A DNA stretch of 64,000 nucleotides from Piromyces finnis (Eukaryota; Neocallimastigomycota; Neocallimastigomycetes; Neocallimastigales; Neocallimastigaceae): the NCBI GenBank assembly GCA_002104945.1, contig MCFH01000010.1, forward strand, positions 558,001 through 622,000. Direction: 5' to 3'. The notes under the pieces are model-generated. The model saw nothing but the letters and a program-made list of their open reading frames with translations. It was not told the origin of the DNA and did not search any database. Shown piece after piece: positions 20,069-35,930 of the stretch. Position numbers and translations under genes: made by a program. How positions within the stretch are numbered: position 1 is the stretch's first letter; every line of letters begins with the position of its first letter.

Positions 20069-22537
20069 TATGACTGTTAAGAAAAAGAATAGAATATTAG
20101 TTTTTTTTTATTTTAATTACTAAGCATAAATAAAGACATTCTTTTTAAAAAGGTAGTGTCTTGTGTATGATAATATATACGTATGTTATACCTATAATTA
20201 CGCGTATATATATAATTAATAATGGATATATAAATAGTTTTTTGATAAAGAGAATAAATTATTTTGATATTAAATATAATTATGTATATTAAATTACTAT
20301 TATATATATGTATTGCTTTTTTTTTTTTTTTTTTTTTTTACTTTAGACTTCCTATTTAATTAAACAGTTTATTCTACTATTTTAAAATCACTATTTTCCT
20401 TATTTATGACATAGGATGATTAACTAGTATTATAAAGATGAAGATAATAGATTTTTAATACCTTCTTTACATAAATATTGTTTTTAAATTCTTATTTATT
20501 TTTAACATTTAGTATTAACTCTACATTATATAAAGTTTTTCCTTTTCTTCTTCGTCTTCTTAATGTTAGATTATTTTTTTTTTTACTTTTGTTATATTTA
20601 TAATATAAATAATAAAAATTCATAGTATTATTAATAGTACATTGCATTATAGTTGGTTTTAATAAATAATAAACAACAAAAGACTAAAGAATAATTTCAT
20701 AATAAATTACAAAAGAAAAAAAATATTATTTAGTCTAGTATAAGACTATTAAAATATCCTTTTAAAAATATTTTTTTCCTTTTTATAATTTTTATTAATA
20801 GTCATTATAAAATTACTAAACTATTAAAACAAAAAATGTAAACCCTCAATAAATAGTTGAACAGCGAAAAAAAAATAATTAAATCCCTCATTCTTCATGG
20901 AGAATTATTTTCAATATTAGTAAATTATATTAAACTTTATTTATTGTTAAAATTTATATAATCGACTTAATCCATCTTTTTCTAATAATTATATAGTTAA
21001 GATTTTATTAATTTATATGTAATAACTATATTCTTTTCTATTTAATAAAGTTTATTATTTACTTTTATTTTCCTTAATTAAATTTTATAATAAAAATAAA
21101 AGTAATTTCTTTTTTAAAATAAAATAGAAAAGAAATTAATATTGTCATACTGATAGAAATAAGTTTTATTTAATAAAATGAACATAAATTCAGTAATAAT
21201 AAAAGTTGCTATAAAAATACTATATATATTTTAAAAAGTATGTTGATTGATTAATATATATTTAATGATATATATAATTAAAAAATAGTACAACTAATTT
21301 AGTATTAAAGAAAGACATCTTGAAGTAAAAAATACAATTCATTTATAAGTGTGTTCATTATAATAATTGTTCAATATTTAAAATAAAGAAAATATATACT
21401 TTAATAATATTCAATATAACTTGTATGTTTAATAATAATTATTTATTATATTAGTAATTTATTCTTTAATTAAAATAAAATTATTGTCTTTCCCTTAAAA
21501 AAATAATATAACAAAGCGGTAATAATATTGTATATATTCTTTTTTATTAAGCTTATTATTTTATTAGGTAATTATGAAACTTTTAAAGTATTTTTTTTTA
21601 TAGTTTAGTGAGACTTCAAGTAATATACAGACATTTTAAGAACAACTATACTATACAAATAACAAACTAATATCCATTTATAGAAATATTCATTTTTTTC
21701 TCTCTCGTTGCTTTTAATTCTGTATTTATGTATATATATTATAATATATATATTAATAGTATTTTATTATATTATGTTTCATTTTAATAAAGATTGTTTT
21801 ATATTCCATTAAAAATAATTTTTTTTTACTTATATTTATATATTAATAATACGAACTATTCATATATATTCAAAATATATGTAATGCTTTATAATATTAT
21901 TATTCGTTATTAAAAATGTGTTAATCTTTTTATTTATAACGAATCAGAATCATGCCGCTTATTATCTTTTTTATTCATTAAATAGTAAGTAAAAAAATTA
22001 TTATTATTATAATTACTAATTATTATAACATACATTTTCTTATATTAAAATTATGCATTATAAATGTAATGCTTTGCTTTAATTTATAAATTTATATCCT
22101 ATTACAAAATTTGCTTGTTTTTCTTTTAAAAATAGTATTTAATAAAGTTTTAATTACTCGGAAAATTTATATTTCCATTTAATTGAAACAAATATTATAT
22201 TATTACAAATAAGGTTTTTAATTCTTTTTGTCTAATTAAATATAAATCTTATTTATTAATATTATATAAAATAATAATATTCTAACAAAAAATTTCTATA
22301 TTTATGAAATGTATTAAATTTATATTAGATAAAATTTTTATTTTCCTATTTTCCTTTAATTTTTCATTCTATGTGAATTTTTTATAAAACATTTGTATAT
22401 AAAATGCCAACCAATAATATTTAATAATAAATAAGATTATAAATAGTTATATTAAATTATAAATAATATAATATTCTATAATATATATTTCTCACCATTC
22501 TAATTTATCATTCTAATTTATCGGTAGTGCTTGATAA

Positions 22538-22815
<278 letters not shown>

Positions 22816-25449
22816 TAAATAAATGAATGAATAAATATATATTGAAAAAAGCATATTTAAAAATAATATATGTTAATGAATGATTAAAAGAATTAATAAT
22901 GCTATATATTGCTTAAAATAAAAAAAAAAGTCATTATTATATGGCAATTTTTTGGGATGTAATTAAAATATTTTTAATATTTACATTGAAAACTAAAGAG
23001 AATAGGATTAATTATTTGTATTTATTTAATTGGATTATTTATTTATTTATTTATTTTTTAATCATTCAAATAGAATAAAAAATAAAATGGAAAATAATTG
23101 AGAAAAACTTCCATTTTTTTTAATTATAATGTTAGATTCAAATTTTTAATTTTCTATTAAAAATCAAATTATTAAATTGGATAAAAATTAATTAGTTTTG
23201 TTTCATATTGAAAAATCATTTGTTATTCATTTATTATTATTCTTTAAGCATTAATAGAAATGTATTATTTTATTTATTAATATATGAATAGATAATTTAT
23301 TTTTGTATATTAAATTTGTTGACAATATTTCCAAAAAGAGTTTTTTTTTTTGTAACTTTTCCATGTTTTACTGATTAACATTTTTTAAAACAAAAAATAT
23401 ATATAAAAACAAATTATTTGGATGATTCATTATTAATTAATACTAATTTATAATTGGTGACTTTGTTTCAAAAAAAAAAAAAATTTTTTTTTCAAAGATG
23501 ATCAATAATTTATATATTAAATAATTTTATAATTGTTCATTATTAAAAAAAAAAGTATAATAGTTATAGAAAAATAGTTTCTTTATTGAAAACCTTAAAG
23601 AAATATAAAAAGAATGAGATTTTATTGTGGTCGGATTGAGTTTTATTATGAAACTTAGTAATAGGGATATCGGATTATTCTTATAATTGCTCCTTTTTAA
23701 TTTTTAAATATTAAAAAAGAAAAAGTTCTATAATAAGCCAAATATAAAAAGTTATTTTATAAGTTTTTAGTCTATCTATTGAATTCTAATAATTATAGAA
23801 ATCATGGTTTATCATAAATAATTCTGGTAACAAGGAAAAGATTTTATGTTGAATCATCCAGCTTTTACCAATAAAATTTTTTTCCAATAAAGGTTTCATC
23901 ATGTACCGTTGATAATATGAGTCATATGGCAAATTATTTTGATCCTAAGCCATGAAAAACATACATTTTAATATTATATTCTTTTTTACTTTTTAAAAGA
24001 TTTTACTATTATTATTATTATTACTATTACTATTTTTAATATTAGTAATGGCTTTGAATAATGCTTTTTTTTTTCTTTTTTTAAAAAAAATTTATGAATA
24101 TATTAATTTTAAAATTTTTAATCAATATCAAAGACCGAATTATTCTTTAATATTATTATTTAATTTATTCTATGGTTATTCATTATTAAATAATAAATTA
24201 TATTCATAAAACAGTAAGTGATGTAATAATGAAACTAATATATTGAATATAAAATTAATATATATCTTTTAGTATTTGATTCTGTCACATTTGAGAAAAA
24301 TAACAATCATTGGAAGTAACAATAGTATATTAGAGATTTTACCTTTTTAATTCTTTTTTTTTTTTTTTTAATTTAAAGAGTAAATTAATTAATATATTAA
24401 TAATATAACCAATAAAATTAAAAGAAAAATCTTCTAACTAGTTTCAATACTTAAGTAAACAATGGTTACATTTTATCTTAATATTAATAAATATTATTCA
24501 TATAAATGAATATGAAAATAAATATGAATAATATATTGAATGAAACAAAATTATTTTATTGCTTCTATTTTATATTATAATTAATGTTGAATATATTTTT
24601 TTGTGATATTATAATGTTGAAAATCATTTTCATTTTATTATAATTTTTTTTTTTAAAAATCTTGAAACACTTTGAAATTAATGGAATTTTTAGAGTTTAA
24701 AATAAATTAGTTTTTAAAAATAATAAAGAAAACAAAAAAGCCAGAAAGCTTATACTATTTACATTTAAATAATAAACAATAAATAAGATATATAAGTTTT
24801 TTTTTTTTAATTTTAAATGATTTTTTTTGTATTATATATATAATGTTAATATATATTATTTTATTATTTCTTACTTTTAAAAAATATATTTTATATCTTT
24901 AAAAAAAAAAACAACATTCTTTATTTTTGTTTTCATATGATAGTTAACCTAATATAGTTTTTATAGAAGAAAAATTTTATCTTTTGTATTAACTAATATA
25001 TAATATTTAATTTTAAAAATAATTCAGAATTATATTATCCACAATATATACTATATATTATAGTATAATCATTTTTTATTCTAATAGATTTTATAATAGT
25101 TAACTTGTTTCTTTTTTAATATACATAAATAAATTAAAAAGAAAAGCTTAAATCATTGATACAATTAATAAATATGGTTAAATTAAAACTTTTATATTAA
25201 AGACAGAAAATATTTTAAAACTCTTTTTCTTAAACACAAATCAAGAATAATAGTAATATTTTGTTTTAATTTTTATTATAATGAAAATAGTTGCGATGAT
25301 TAAAATAGAAAAACTTTTTAGATTATTCCATTTTTTCTTTAATAAAATTATCATATTGTATAAGCCTAGAATGGTCTAGCATCTAGGATAAAAACTGAAA
25401 ATAATAAATTAAGAAGAGAGTTAATTAGGTTAACAAATTTATTATCTAT

Positions 25450-25450
<1 letters not shown>

Positions 25451-25509
<59 letters not shown>
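25451..25509. repeat. (AAAT)n microsatellite
   Basis: About 14 perfect AAAT units. Confidence 0.9.
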
Positions 25510-28500
25510 AAAATATGTTTCATATTTTATTTTTTATGTATTCCATTTCATATTTTATAAAGATGAGGAAAAAGCTATTTAATGGTAAAAAATTATGACT
25601 GAGAAGTCATGTGATATGACCAATTACTATTGAATAATTCATATTGTGTAAAGGAATAGAACTTTTATTCATCAAAATTGTAATTGTATTTTAATTTAAT
25701 TTTTTTTTTTTTTTTTGATTAAGGCTATCATAATATAAATAATATATTGTATAAGGTAGCATATCATTTTTTTTTGTTTTACTCAGCATAAAATTTATAT
25801 ATTATATTTATTTACTTTTCCAAATTTGTCATGATAACCAAGTATGATTAGAAACTTTAAATTTTTTTTAATATTTAGTATCCACAAAATATAATTTATA
25901 TTTTATATTAAAAAATAATTTTTATTATTAAGAAAATTGAATATATATATATATATATAAAAGAATTCCAATGAGAAAACCTATATTATATGTTGACTAT
26001 ATGACTAAGTATATATCATTTTTAATCAACACTTCCTATATGATTCGTGTTATATGGTAATGATAATATGAATTAAATGGTATAGTCGTAGTTTTTTATA
26101 AAAGGAACTTACATTTAGAGTAATTTAAATATATATATTTATTTTTTTTTAAGATTTAAAATTGTAAAAAATAAAATAATAATGTTAATATTATTTAATT
26201 GCTAAAACAATAGCAGTATTATAATGACTTTAACATTCAATTTTTTGATTTAGATATAAACTAATTAAATATTATAAAATAAACTTTTTTTTTTTTAATT
26301 AAATGATGAAATATATTCATCTATTGTTGAACTCTAATTATTAATATGTTTAATTATTTTTAGGTGATTGTGATTGTGAATATATTATAAAGGAATAAAT
26401 TTTAATATGCAATATAATTGAATAAATATATAATGCAATATATGAAATAGTTGTTATATACATATTTTTTAAATATGCTTAAATCAAGTAAACTAATTAT
26501 AATAAAATGTTGCAAAATTAGTAAATGACCTATTTGTTGTGAAAGAAGTTTAAAGGCTAATTATTAGTTTAAAAATGGAAAAAAAAATTATTATTCATTT
26601 TTTTTTTTGATATTATTTTATATTAAAATAGATCATATTTTAATGATGTGATGTAAAGGAGGTATATGAAAAAATAGTATATATCATATTTCATCATAAA
26701 TTTACCAATAATGATCTTTTTATATTGGCTCTAAAAATATTTATTAATATAATAGGAATACTATTAAAAATCCTCTTTTTAAGAAAAATTGTGATTATTA
26801 ATGAAAGTATGAATAGGGAACCCCAATAAAGTTAATATTTAATTTTAATCATCCGTTATATATGAATAAATAAAGATGATATATAGAAATTTTGGTACTT
26901 AATATAATGAAGAAAATGAATAAGTAACAACCATAAAAAACGGCTTATTATATATTTATAAAGTATAATAAAACATTAATAATTATTACGGCGAATAACT
27001 ATAGAAGGGATTAAATTTCTATATAGACTTTTTGATTATTTATAAAAAATTGTCATTATACAGAAAAAAAATATATATTAAAATACCATTATTATATATA
27101 GTATGCTATTTAAAACATTTATAATCTTCTTCAATTGGATTAACATGATTAAAGTATTTTAAAAATAACAATACATAATAAAATAATATAAAGTGAAAAA
27201 GATCCTCATTTATGAATGTATTTTTTTTTTTTACAAAATTTTTTAAATTTTTTGTTTCAATATGGGATGACAAACCCCTCAATAAAAAATTTTCACTAAA
27301 TTTATTATTTGGAAATTGTATCACCAACATTTTTAAATTAAATATAAAATTAATATTCAAGATAAATTAACTTTTTTTCTTGTTATATATAAAACATGGA
27401 GATTTAGAATATTATTCTTCCATTATAAATTAATAATTTAAATATTACTGCCGTTTTATATATATAATATATAATTTTTTTTTGTTTGAATATATAATTA
27501 CATTTTTTTTATATTGTTAATTTTTATTAGGAGATGAAATAATGGTCTACATTAAAATATAATTTAAAAAAAAAAAAGATGATGGATTTTTTATTTGAGG
27601 ATTGTAATTTGAAAAAGAATTGAAATATAAAAAAGAAAAACTCTTTCTCTTTTTATTATTATTATTATAGTATATATAGAAGATTTAAATGTATATTGAC
27701 ATTTGACATAAGAAAAACATAATAAAAAAAATACAGTTTATAAAGCTTATAAATAATATATTTTAATGATAAAATTTTGTGATTTTCCGTTTATTTATAT
27801 TTAACAATATATTTATATAAAAATAAAATATGATAATTTAAATTATTCCTCATACAATATATAAATAAATATATAAATATATACTATTATGAAATATAAA
27901 TAAGTTATTGATTGTAAATAGGATTATAATTATATTATATTTGTTATTGATAGTCTTAAATATTTGGGGTAACAAATTATTAACATTTAACATTTGTTTC
28001 TGTGTAATGCTAATCTCATTTCATTTTTTTTATGGAAAATTTTTTTTCCAAGCCTTATTATATCCTTATTTTAAAAATCACTATTATGATATTTGTCTAT
28101 TGTATATATATTTATTCTTTTTTTAAAAAAGAAAAACAATTAACTAATATTATAAAAATAAGAATAATACTACTTTTAATAGAATGGTGACGATAATAAT
28201 GCAGATGATAGTGATAAAAATAATAATATTAACAATAAACATTTATACATTTTATTAATATTATTCCATTATAATAGTAATCTTTTCTGAATGTTTTAGA
28301 ATTCTTTTTTTTTTTAATATAAATTAATAAATAATAAATAGGAGTTTTTGGCTATTTTTAATTCCAATTTAATATAATAAATTGTTAATAAATTTAACAA
28401 CTTTATTGTTTAATATATTATCCATAACATCTATATTAATATTACTCAAGGCATTAATTTTTTAATTAATTTAAATGTTCATTCAGAAATAAATTAATTT

Positions 28501-30524
28501 TATGAAGTAATAAAAATAATAATAAACAATGATGAGATATTTTACATATTTTTACAATTATATTTATATATTAAAGGATAAAAAATTATATTAAAATTAA
28601 TACTATTATTAAAAATTATAATCAATAAAGTTTAAGTGGAGTATTAACTATTTAAATTTTAATATAATAAAATTTTTTTCTATTAATAAAACTTCATTAG
28701 TATAGATATTAAATTGATATTCTGTGTATTATATTATTAAACTGTGACAATAATATATAATAAATCGTATTAATAGAATGAAATAATAATAGTAATAATG
28801 AAATTAAATAGAAAATTATAATTTATATTAAAAAAAAAAAAGTTTATCATTATAAGAATAAAAGGAGCAACAGAATTTTCGTAATAATAATGGTATAGTA
28901 AAATGGAAGTTTTCCCACGGATGATAAGTAAATATACTTTAAAATTTCATTATATTTTATATAATAGTAGCTTACAATCTTTCCCTTACTACTTATATTA
29001 AGTCTCTTCTATATATATTCTATTATTGTGTTTATAATACCATTATTAAAGTTTTTTTTACAAAGTTTTATCCTACTTTTTTTTTTTTACCATAAAAAAT
29101 AGAAAAGATAATCATAATTTAAAATAATAATATAATAATAAAAATTAAAGAGATCATCTAATTGTGGTGAATATTTGAAACATATTTACCACATGAATAT
29201 AATAATGTTTGATATATATATTATTTTTTTGAGCAATATAATATTACAATTTATTTTACATTAAATTTTCATAATTATTATCAAATTGGATACAATCTGT
29301 AACATAAATATATATCAACTCATTAATTAAATTAAATAAATTTATAATTAATATAGTTTGATTTTCATTAAATTAAATAGGATACAAAAAATAAAGTTTA
29401 TATTAATTCTATTTTGTTTTTAAATTTTAATATTTAAAATAAAAATGTATATATATTAATCATGTTAATTCAAATATATTTTATCCTATTTTTAATAAAA
29501 TTTAATGAAAAAAATTTTAATAGATTATTTTATCATCATTATTCATTATTATCAATGGTTAAATGAATAATTGATTTGGCTAAAACTAATGCTTATTTAT
29601 TATGAATAATATTATTTAATGTGATAAATTGGCAAAACAATTATTCACAATGTGGTCCGAAATAATTTATATTTCATTCTAAATACTACATGTTTTTTTT
29701 TTTTAATATCAAAATAAAGTTATCAATATCTATTGTATGAAAATATTATTAAAACAATAAGCAATAAAACTTCTTTTACTTCAAATCCAATTAATAGTTG
29801 TATTAATTTATAGTATTTTGATTATATTGTTTAAAAAATAAATAAATGAATAACTCCAGTATAATTGCTTTAAAGTATTTTATATTTATATAAATATTCT
29901 ACTCATTTTTTTTTTAAAAAAAATGAATAGTATTATTAATACTTAAGTTATATTTAAATAAAATTCTATTTTATTATTTAGTTTTAAGTATTATTTAGTC
30001 TTAAGTCGGTCAATCATCATTAATAATACTATAAAGTTTTAATGAAAAAATTTGATTTATTAAAATTCAATACTTGTTTTAATTTTGTTACTATTATTAT
30101 TAATGTAAATTTAATTGATAATATAAAATGTTTAGTAGTTTTACCATTATTTATAATATATTAAATTTTATTATACTTTATTATATATATAATATAAAAC
30201 ATATGAAAATTTTTTATATGATAAACCTTTTTTTTTTGAATTAAAGTTTTTTTTCTATTAAAAAAATTAAATTAATTTTTTTAAATGAGGAAATAAATCA
30301 AACTTTATTATCTATTTTTTCCATTTTTAATTTATACTGTAATTGATATAAATTTATATATTGATCCAATATATATAAAATACTATTATAATAAATTATT
30401 CTTTATATTAACTTTTTTGGTAAAACATGTTTTTTTTCTGTTAATTAATAATTAATATATCTGCAGGACTCTTTAATTTATTTTTTAATATTCCATGGAG
30501 ATAATTTAATTTCCATCAACTTTT

Positions 30525-30686
30525 ATTATTCTTGATAATAGTTGATTACTTTTTAATAATTTTTTATATAAAAATTGTATTATTCTTGATAATAGTTGAT
30601 TACTTTTTAATAATTTTTTATATAAAAATTGTATTATTCTTGATAATAGTTGATTACTTTTTAATAATTTTTTATATAAAAATTGT
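30525..30686. repeat. Tandem repeat, 54-bp unit, three copies
   Basis: Three near-perfect copies of a unit containing ATTCTTGATAATAGTTGATT. Because 54 is a multiple of three, a short ORF (30532-30738) runs through it with an 18-residue hydrophobic repeat. I see no sign that it is a gene. Confidence 0.9.
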
Positions 30687-32308
30687 AAAGGATAACGTTG
30701 TTATTATGCTTATGCTACACAATAGTATATATTATTAAAAGTATAAGATATATTAAATTAGGTGAAAGTTAAAAAAAAATCCAAGAAATCCTTCATAAAA
30801 ATGATATGAAAACAAAATAAATTTGATATTTGCACAAAAATTGCATTTTATTTTTATTCTATTTAATTAAATTATATTATTTTTAATAACATTTACTAAG
30901 AATAAAGTTAACTTTTTTAATTATGACATAATTTAAAGGTATTATAAAGAAAGTTAGAAGAGATAAACCATATTATATTGTTTTATATTATTATAAAACA
31001 TAACTATGAAATGAATATACTTTTAATATAACTATTTTTATTATTTATTAAAGCGTATAACTTTTAATAAATATTTAATATAATAAAAAGCAATGATATA
31101 TATTTTTAAATATTCTTCTTTTTATTATGTTATATATTGTATTAAATAAAATTTTAAATTTAACTCTATTAAAATTTTAAATATAATAAAAAAAACTTCT
31201 TTATAAAAGCGAATTCTTATTATTGGTAATAAGATTTTTTTATAATACAAAGTTAAAAATGATAATAGTTGACCAAATTAAAAGATTAATTAAAGTTAAT
31301 ATAATATATTAAATAATACATTTAAGTGATCATTTATATAAATATAGTATATTATAGTATATTCCGTGTTTTACATGGAAATTTATCCAAGAATTAAAAA
31401 TTTATAATATATGAAAAAATCCATAAATATAAATTAAATATTGAACATTCTTAAACTAAAAAAATATATCATTCATTATATTAAAATATATTATGATATT
31501 ATATATATTTATAATAAACTTAAATATAAAAAGAAAAGATTACTAAATTAAACTTTAATTTTTTTATTTTGAAAAAATTATCTTTTTTTTTATATAAAAT
31601 TATTTATAATTATATTGTTATTTAATAGTTCATGAATTATATTTTATTATAATATATATAATTAGATTATCATCCTAGTATTTTACTTAAACTTTTTTAT
31701 TAAAAATATGAAAATATACTTTTTAAACAAAATATAACTGTCAATCTTTTAATATTTTGTAAATTGTAATTTGAATTATTTAAAACCATTTCATAATATT
31801 TTTAAATTTATTGTTGTTATTTTTATTTTTTCCAAAATAAAGAATTTCAAAATTCATGTCACACAAACTATATTTATATTAAGATTTAATTTTATGAATT
31901 TCAAATATATTAAATGAAGACATTTTTCAATATAAATTAAGATTATTAATATTTTCAATAACCATTTTTTAATAAAGATTATCAAAATTAAAATTTTAAT
32001 TTTTACTATAAATAGTAACAATCATAGTATTATAAATATAAAATATCTAAGGATAAAAACTTTATTAATTAACCGAGAAATTTCTAAATATTTAATTTAA
32101 TTAGCAATTAATATTTTTTATAATTAATAAAGTTATTTATTATTTAGTATAAATTTCTAATATAAAATTCAATATATCCTAAATTATTAATTATTATCTA
32201 TAAACAAACAAACAAACAAAAAAAAATATGCGGTTGAATATTAAACTTGTAAATATTTATTAATTATTATATAAAAAATAAATAGGATACTAATAAAATG
32301 TAGCTACA

Positions 32309-32309
32309 G

Positions 32310-32364
<55 letters not shown>
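32309..32364. repeat. (AAAT)n microsatellite
   Basis: About 14 AAAT units. Confidence 0.9.
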
Positions 32365-35300
32365 AAATATTTACATAGATTAGAGAATATATAGAAATAT
32401 ATAGTTTATATATATTTTTTAAACGGTATTGAATGATAACTAATAATATATTTATCAATAAAAATCAATAAAAAGGATAATTTTAATAAAATAATTCATC
32501 GTTCCTTTTTTTTTAGTAAGAAAAGAATATTATGAAAGGTGAATAAATTATTTTCAATAGATATTCAAATATTCATAAATTTTATTTTTGAAAGTGATAG
32601 TTTTTTTTTATTGATTAGTTTATATGCCGCAAATTTTGATTATCCAAATATAGTAAATTAGAAAATTGATTACGGCATTTTTTTATTTAAAAAAATAAAC
32701 AATTTTATGAATAAAAAAATATCAACAATAGAAAAATTATATTAAAAATTAATTTAAATAAAAAAACTTTGTGTAATATTTAATATTCTATTATAAAAAT
32801 CTCAAAAATTAATAAAAAGATAGAATATATATTTTATATGGAAAACCGTTATTATTAAATTTATTTTTTAAATATAAAAACGGTTGTTAAAATTGAGAGA
32901 TCAATAATTATCTATTTATTGTTATTACCATTATTATTATTAATATTATTTTTGTAAAGGTTTAATGACCATGAATAAAGAAACTTTCTATTTTAATTAA
33001 TATATGATAATGGTTATAGAATGTATTTACTTTTTTTAATTTTTTTATAAAAGTTATTAGTCTTTATCATAAATATTTAAATATATATATAAAATAACTT
33101 TTTTTATTATTGTTGCAATAATTTTTTTTAAATGATTTTCATACTGTTATATAAACTTTTTTAAATTCATTTGTTTGAATTTAAAATGTTGTCACTGTTA
33201 CACAAACATTTATTATTATTTATAATAAATTGTAATATATTGCGTACTACCATAACATAATATATTAATAATATAATATATTATATACATATATTATCAT
33301 CAATATATTAACCTTAAATCTATTTTTTTGTTTTTGTTTTTGTTTTATTTGGTTATATTTGCAAAACATTTTCAAACAACATCATAAACATAAAACAAAT
33401 ATTAAATGGATCAACCAATTAGGCTATTATTAATACATACATTTGATATTTAGATGCTATATCATTCAGCATATTAGAAACATTTATTTAATTAAATTAT
33501 TCATTTTCTTATGATACAAAAGCAAAAAGAAATGATGTCAATTTTTTTTGAATTAAAAAGTACGGTTTATATTATTTTTGTATCAACAAGTTTAATTCTT
33601 TAAATTTAATTATGTATTAATTATATAAGTATTTTTTTTCTAATAGTAAAATATTAGTTAAAATTTAATATTTAATTATTTATAATCCTATTTTCTATTA
33701 TTGAAATTTTTCATTTTTAAATTTACCGTTGTTATGAATGTTGAAGTAGTTGCTTAATAATTGCAGTTATTTATACCTTTAAGATTTTTAATTAATAGGA
33801 AAAGTGAATTATTAAACAAATAGAATAAAATTTAATTAATTTAATTAAATTATATATGTAATATATTTTTAATATAATATTATTATATATGCGTTACAAC
33901 ATTACAATATAATAACATTTTATTAGATATATATTAATATATTAGTATATTTAGTATACCTTGATGGTGAGTTGTAGGTATTTTCAAAATATAATACTAT
34001 TAGAATGAAAATTTCATTAGAATAATTATTGATTACAGTTAATAACAAATATATTTTTAAATATTCAATATTGTTTTTGTTATAACCATTTATTATTTAT
34101 TTTATTTATAAAATAAAAGAAAGTCTTGTGACTTACTACACTAAATGGGTTAAATAAAACTGAAAGAAAATTTTAATATTGAGATTGAAATGCAACTTGT
34201 TAATTTATAAATATATTAATCATTATCAAATTAGTAATAATTAATAATTCAATTACAAACAAGGATAATAAACTTTATTTATTAATATTATATTAAAATA
34301 GTGAAAAAGAATTTTTAAAATAATAATTTATTAATGAGTTTATTTTTAGTAACCTACAATATAAATATATATATGTATTGTGTGACAAAAAACGAGTATT
34401 AATTTTTTTTTATTATAATATTATAAAAATAATGAAAAAAAGTAAAAATAATGAAACTATTCTATTTATTATTTATTTAATATAATATAGATTTAATATT
34501 TCCGTTTTTTATAAATATCTTTTTTTTTTTTTTTAATTTTTAATAAAAAAGTAAACAATGCATTTTTAAGTCATTATGCCACAAAACATTATTAAATGTA
34601 AAATAAATAAATAATAGATTTTTCTATATTTTATATTTTCTACATAGAATTCTAACAATATTAAATTAATATTTCTTTTAATAAAAATGGCAATAGAAAC
34701 ATTGATAGGAAGAGCCCAATATAAAAAAATGTTGTTTTATTATTGAGTATCATTATTAAATTTTTCACAGGCTATAAGTATATAGATGAAAAGAGAAATA
34801 AAAAAAACAAGCCAGTATTCAATATATTTAAGGGGTAAATACTTTTGTTACTTTTTTGAGATGAGTTGCACAATTAGTATTGATATTGAATGTACATGTG
34901 CTTTAGTGTTAAAAAAAAAAAGAATATACTATAATTCATTTAAAAAAAAAAAAAACAACATAAAAAAAAAGGGATTAATAAACTTTTTTTTTCTATGAAA
35001 TGTTTCATATTTTTATTATTATTATATTTTATTACATTAAGTTTAGGTCATATTTTTTATTGTAAATTAATACATTTATATAAAAAGTATTTTGAATAAT
35101 ATTAAAAGCATAAGATTCAAAGTTTTTGTTTATAAACTATTAATGATAAATAAACAAAAATAAAAAAAAAAGATAAAATTATAATTATTTAGTATTATTA
35201 AGAAATAACATCTTAATCTATAAAAATTAATTCCTATTAATCTTTTTAAAAATAATAAATAAATAAATAAACTAGATTCCAACATTTTATTAATTATTAA

Positions 35301-35892
35301 GATTTTATATATTATTTGTTTATAACAGACTCCATAGATTGACAAATTTAATAGAAACAAAAAAAAATTTTTTTTATTAAAAGTAGTATGATATTGATAT
35401 GATAATTTATTATTATTATATATAAAGAAACTTTTATTATTAGTTTCTTATTAATTTTCTTATTATGTTTTCCTTTAAATTAATTATATCAATCTTTTAT
35501 AAATTTAAAGCATTATTGTAATTAAAAGTTTTAGAATAGTGAATATCATTTCCCATTGATAAATTATCTATCTCATTAACTTTATTTTTGTTACATTATA
35601 TAGAAGAGGTATCATAGGTAAAAAAAAAATTTAATAGATTTATTCCCAATAATTTATTAATCTTTAATTATTTTGACCAGATAAAATACTATTCATTATA
35701 AAAAGTTCATGAAGACATATTAAATTGACTCATTATGGAATATATTAAAATCATTAATTTAAAACCTTTGTAATAAAATGTTTAATAATAATAGTATTAT
35801 ATCATATTAAATAGTAAATATTAAAAAGTTTTTTCTAATTTACAACTGTGGTATTTAGTAAATATTTAATTTTTAATTATTTTACTACTTCC

Positions 35893-35897
<5 letters not shown>

Positions 35898-35929
<32 letters not shown>

Positions 35930-35930
35930 T
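35898..35930. repeat. (ATT)n microsatellite
   Basis: About 11 ATT units. Confidence 0.85.

Noticed and set aside
25371-25400. GAATGGTCTAGCATCTAGGAT resembles the D-arm half of tRNA-Glu
   Set aside because: No anticodon arm, T-arm or B-box follows; at most it is a chance match or a decayed fragment.
27908-28126. 72-residue hydrophobic ORF
   Set aside because: Composition is that of random A/T-rich DNA, with no homology I recognise and no splice context.
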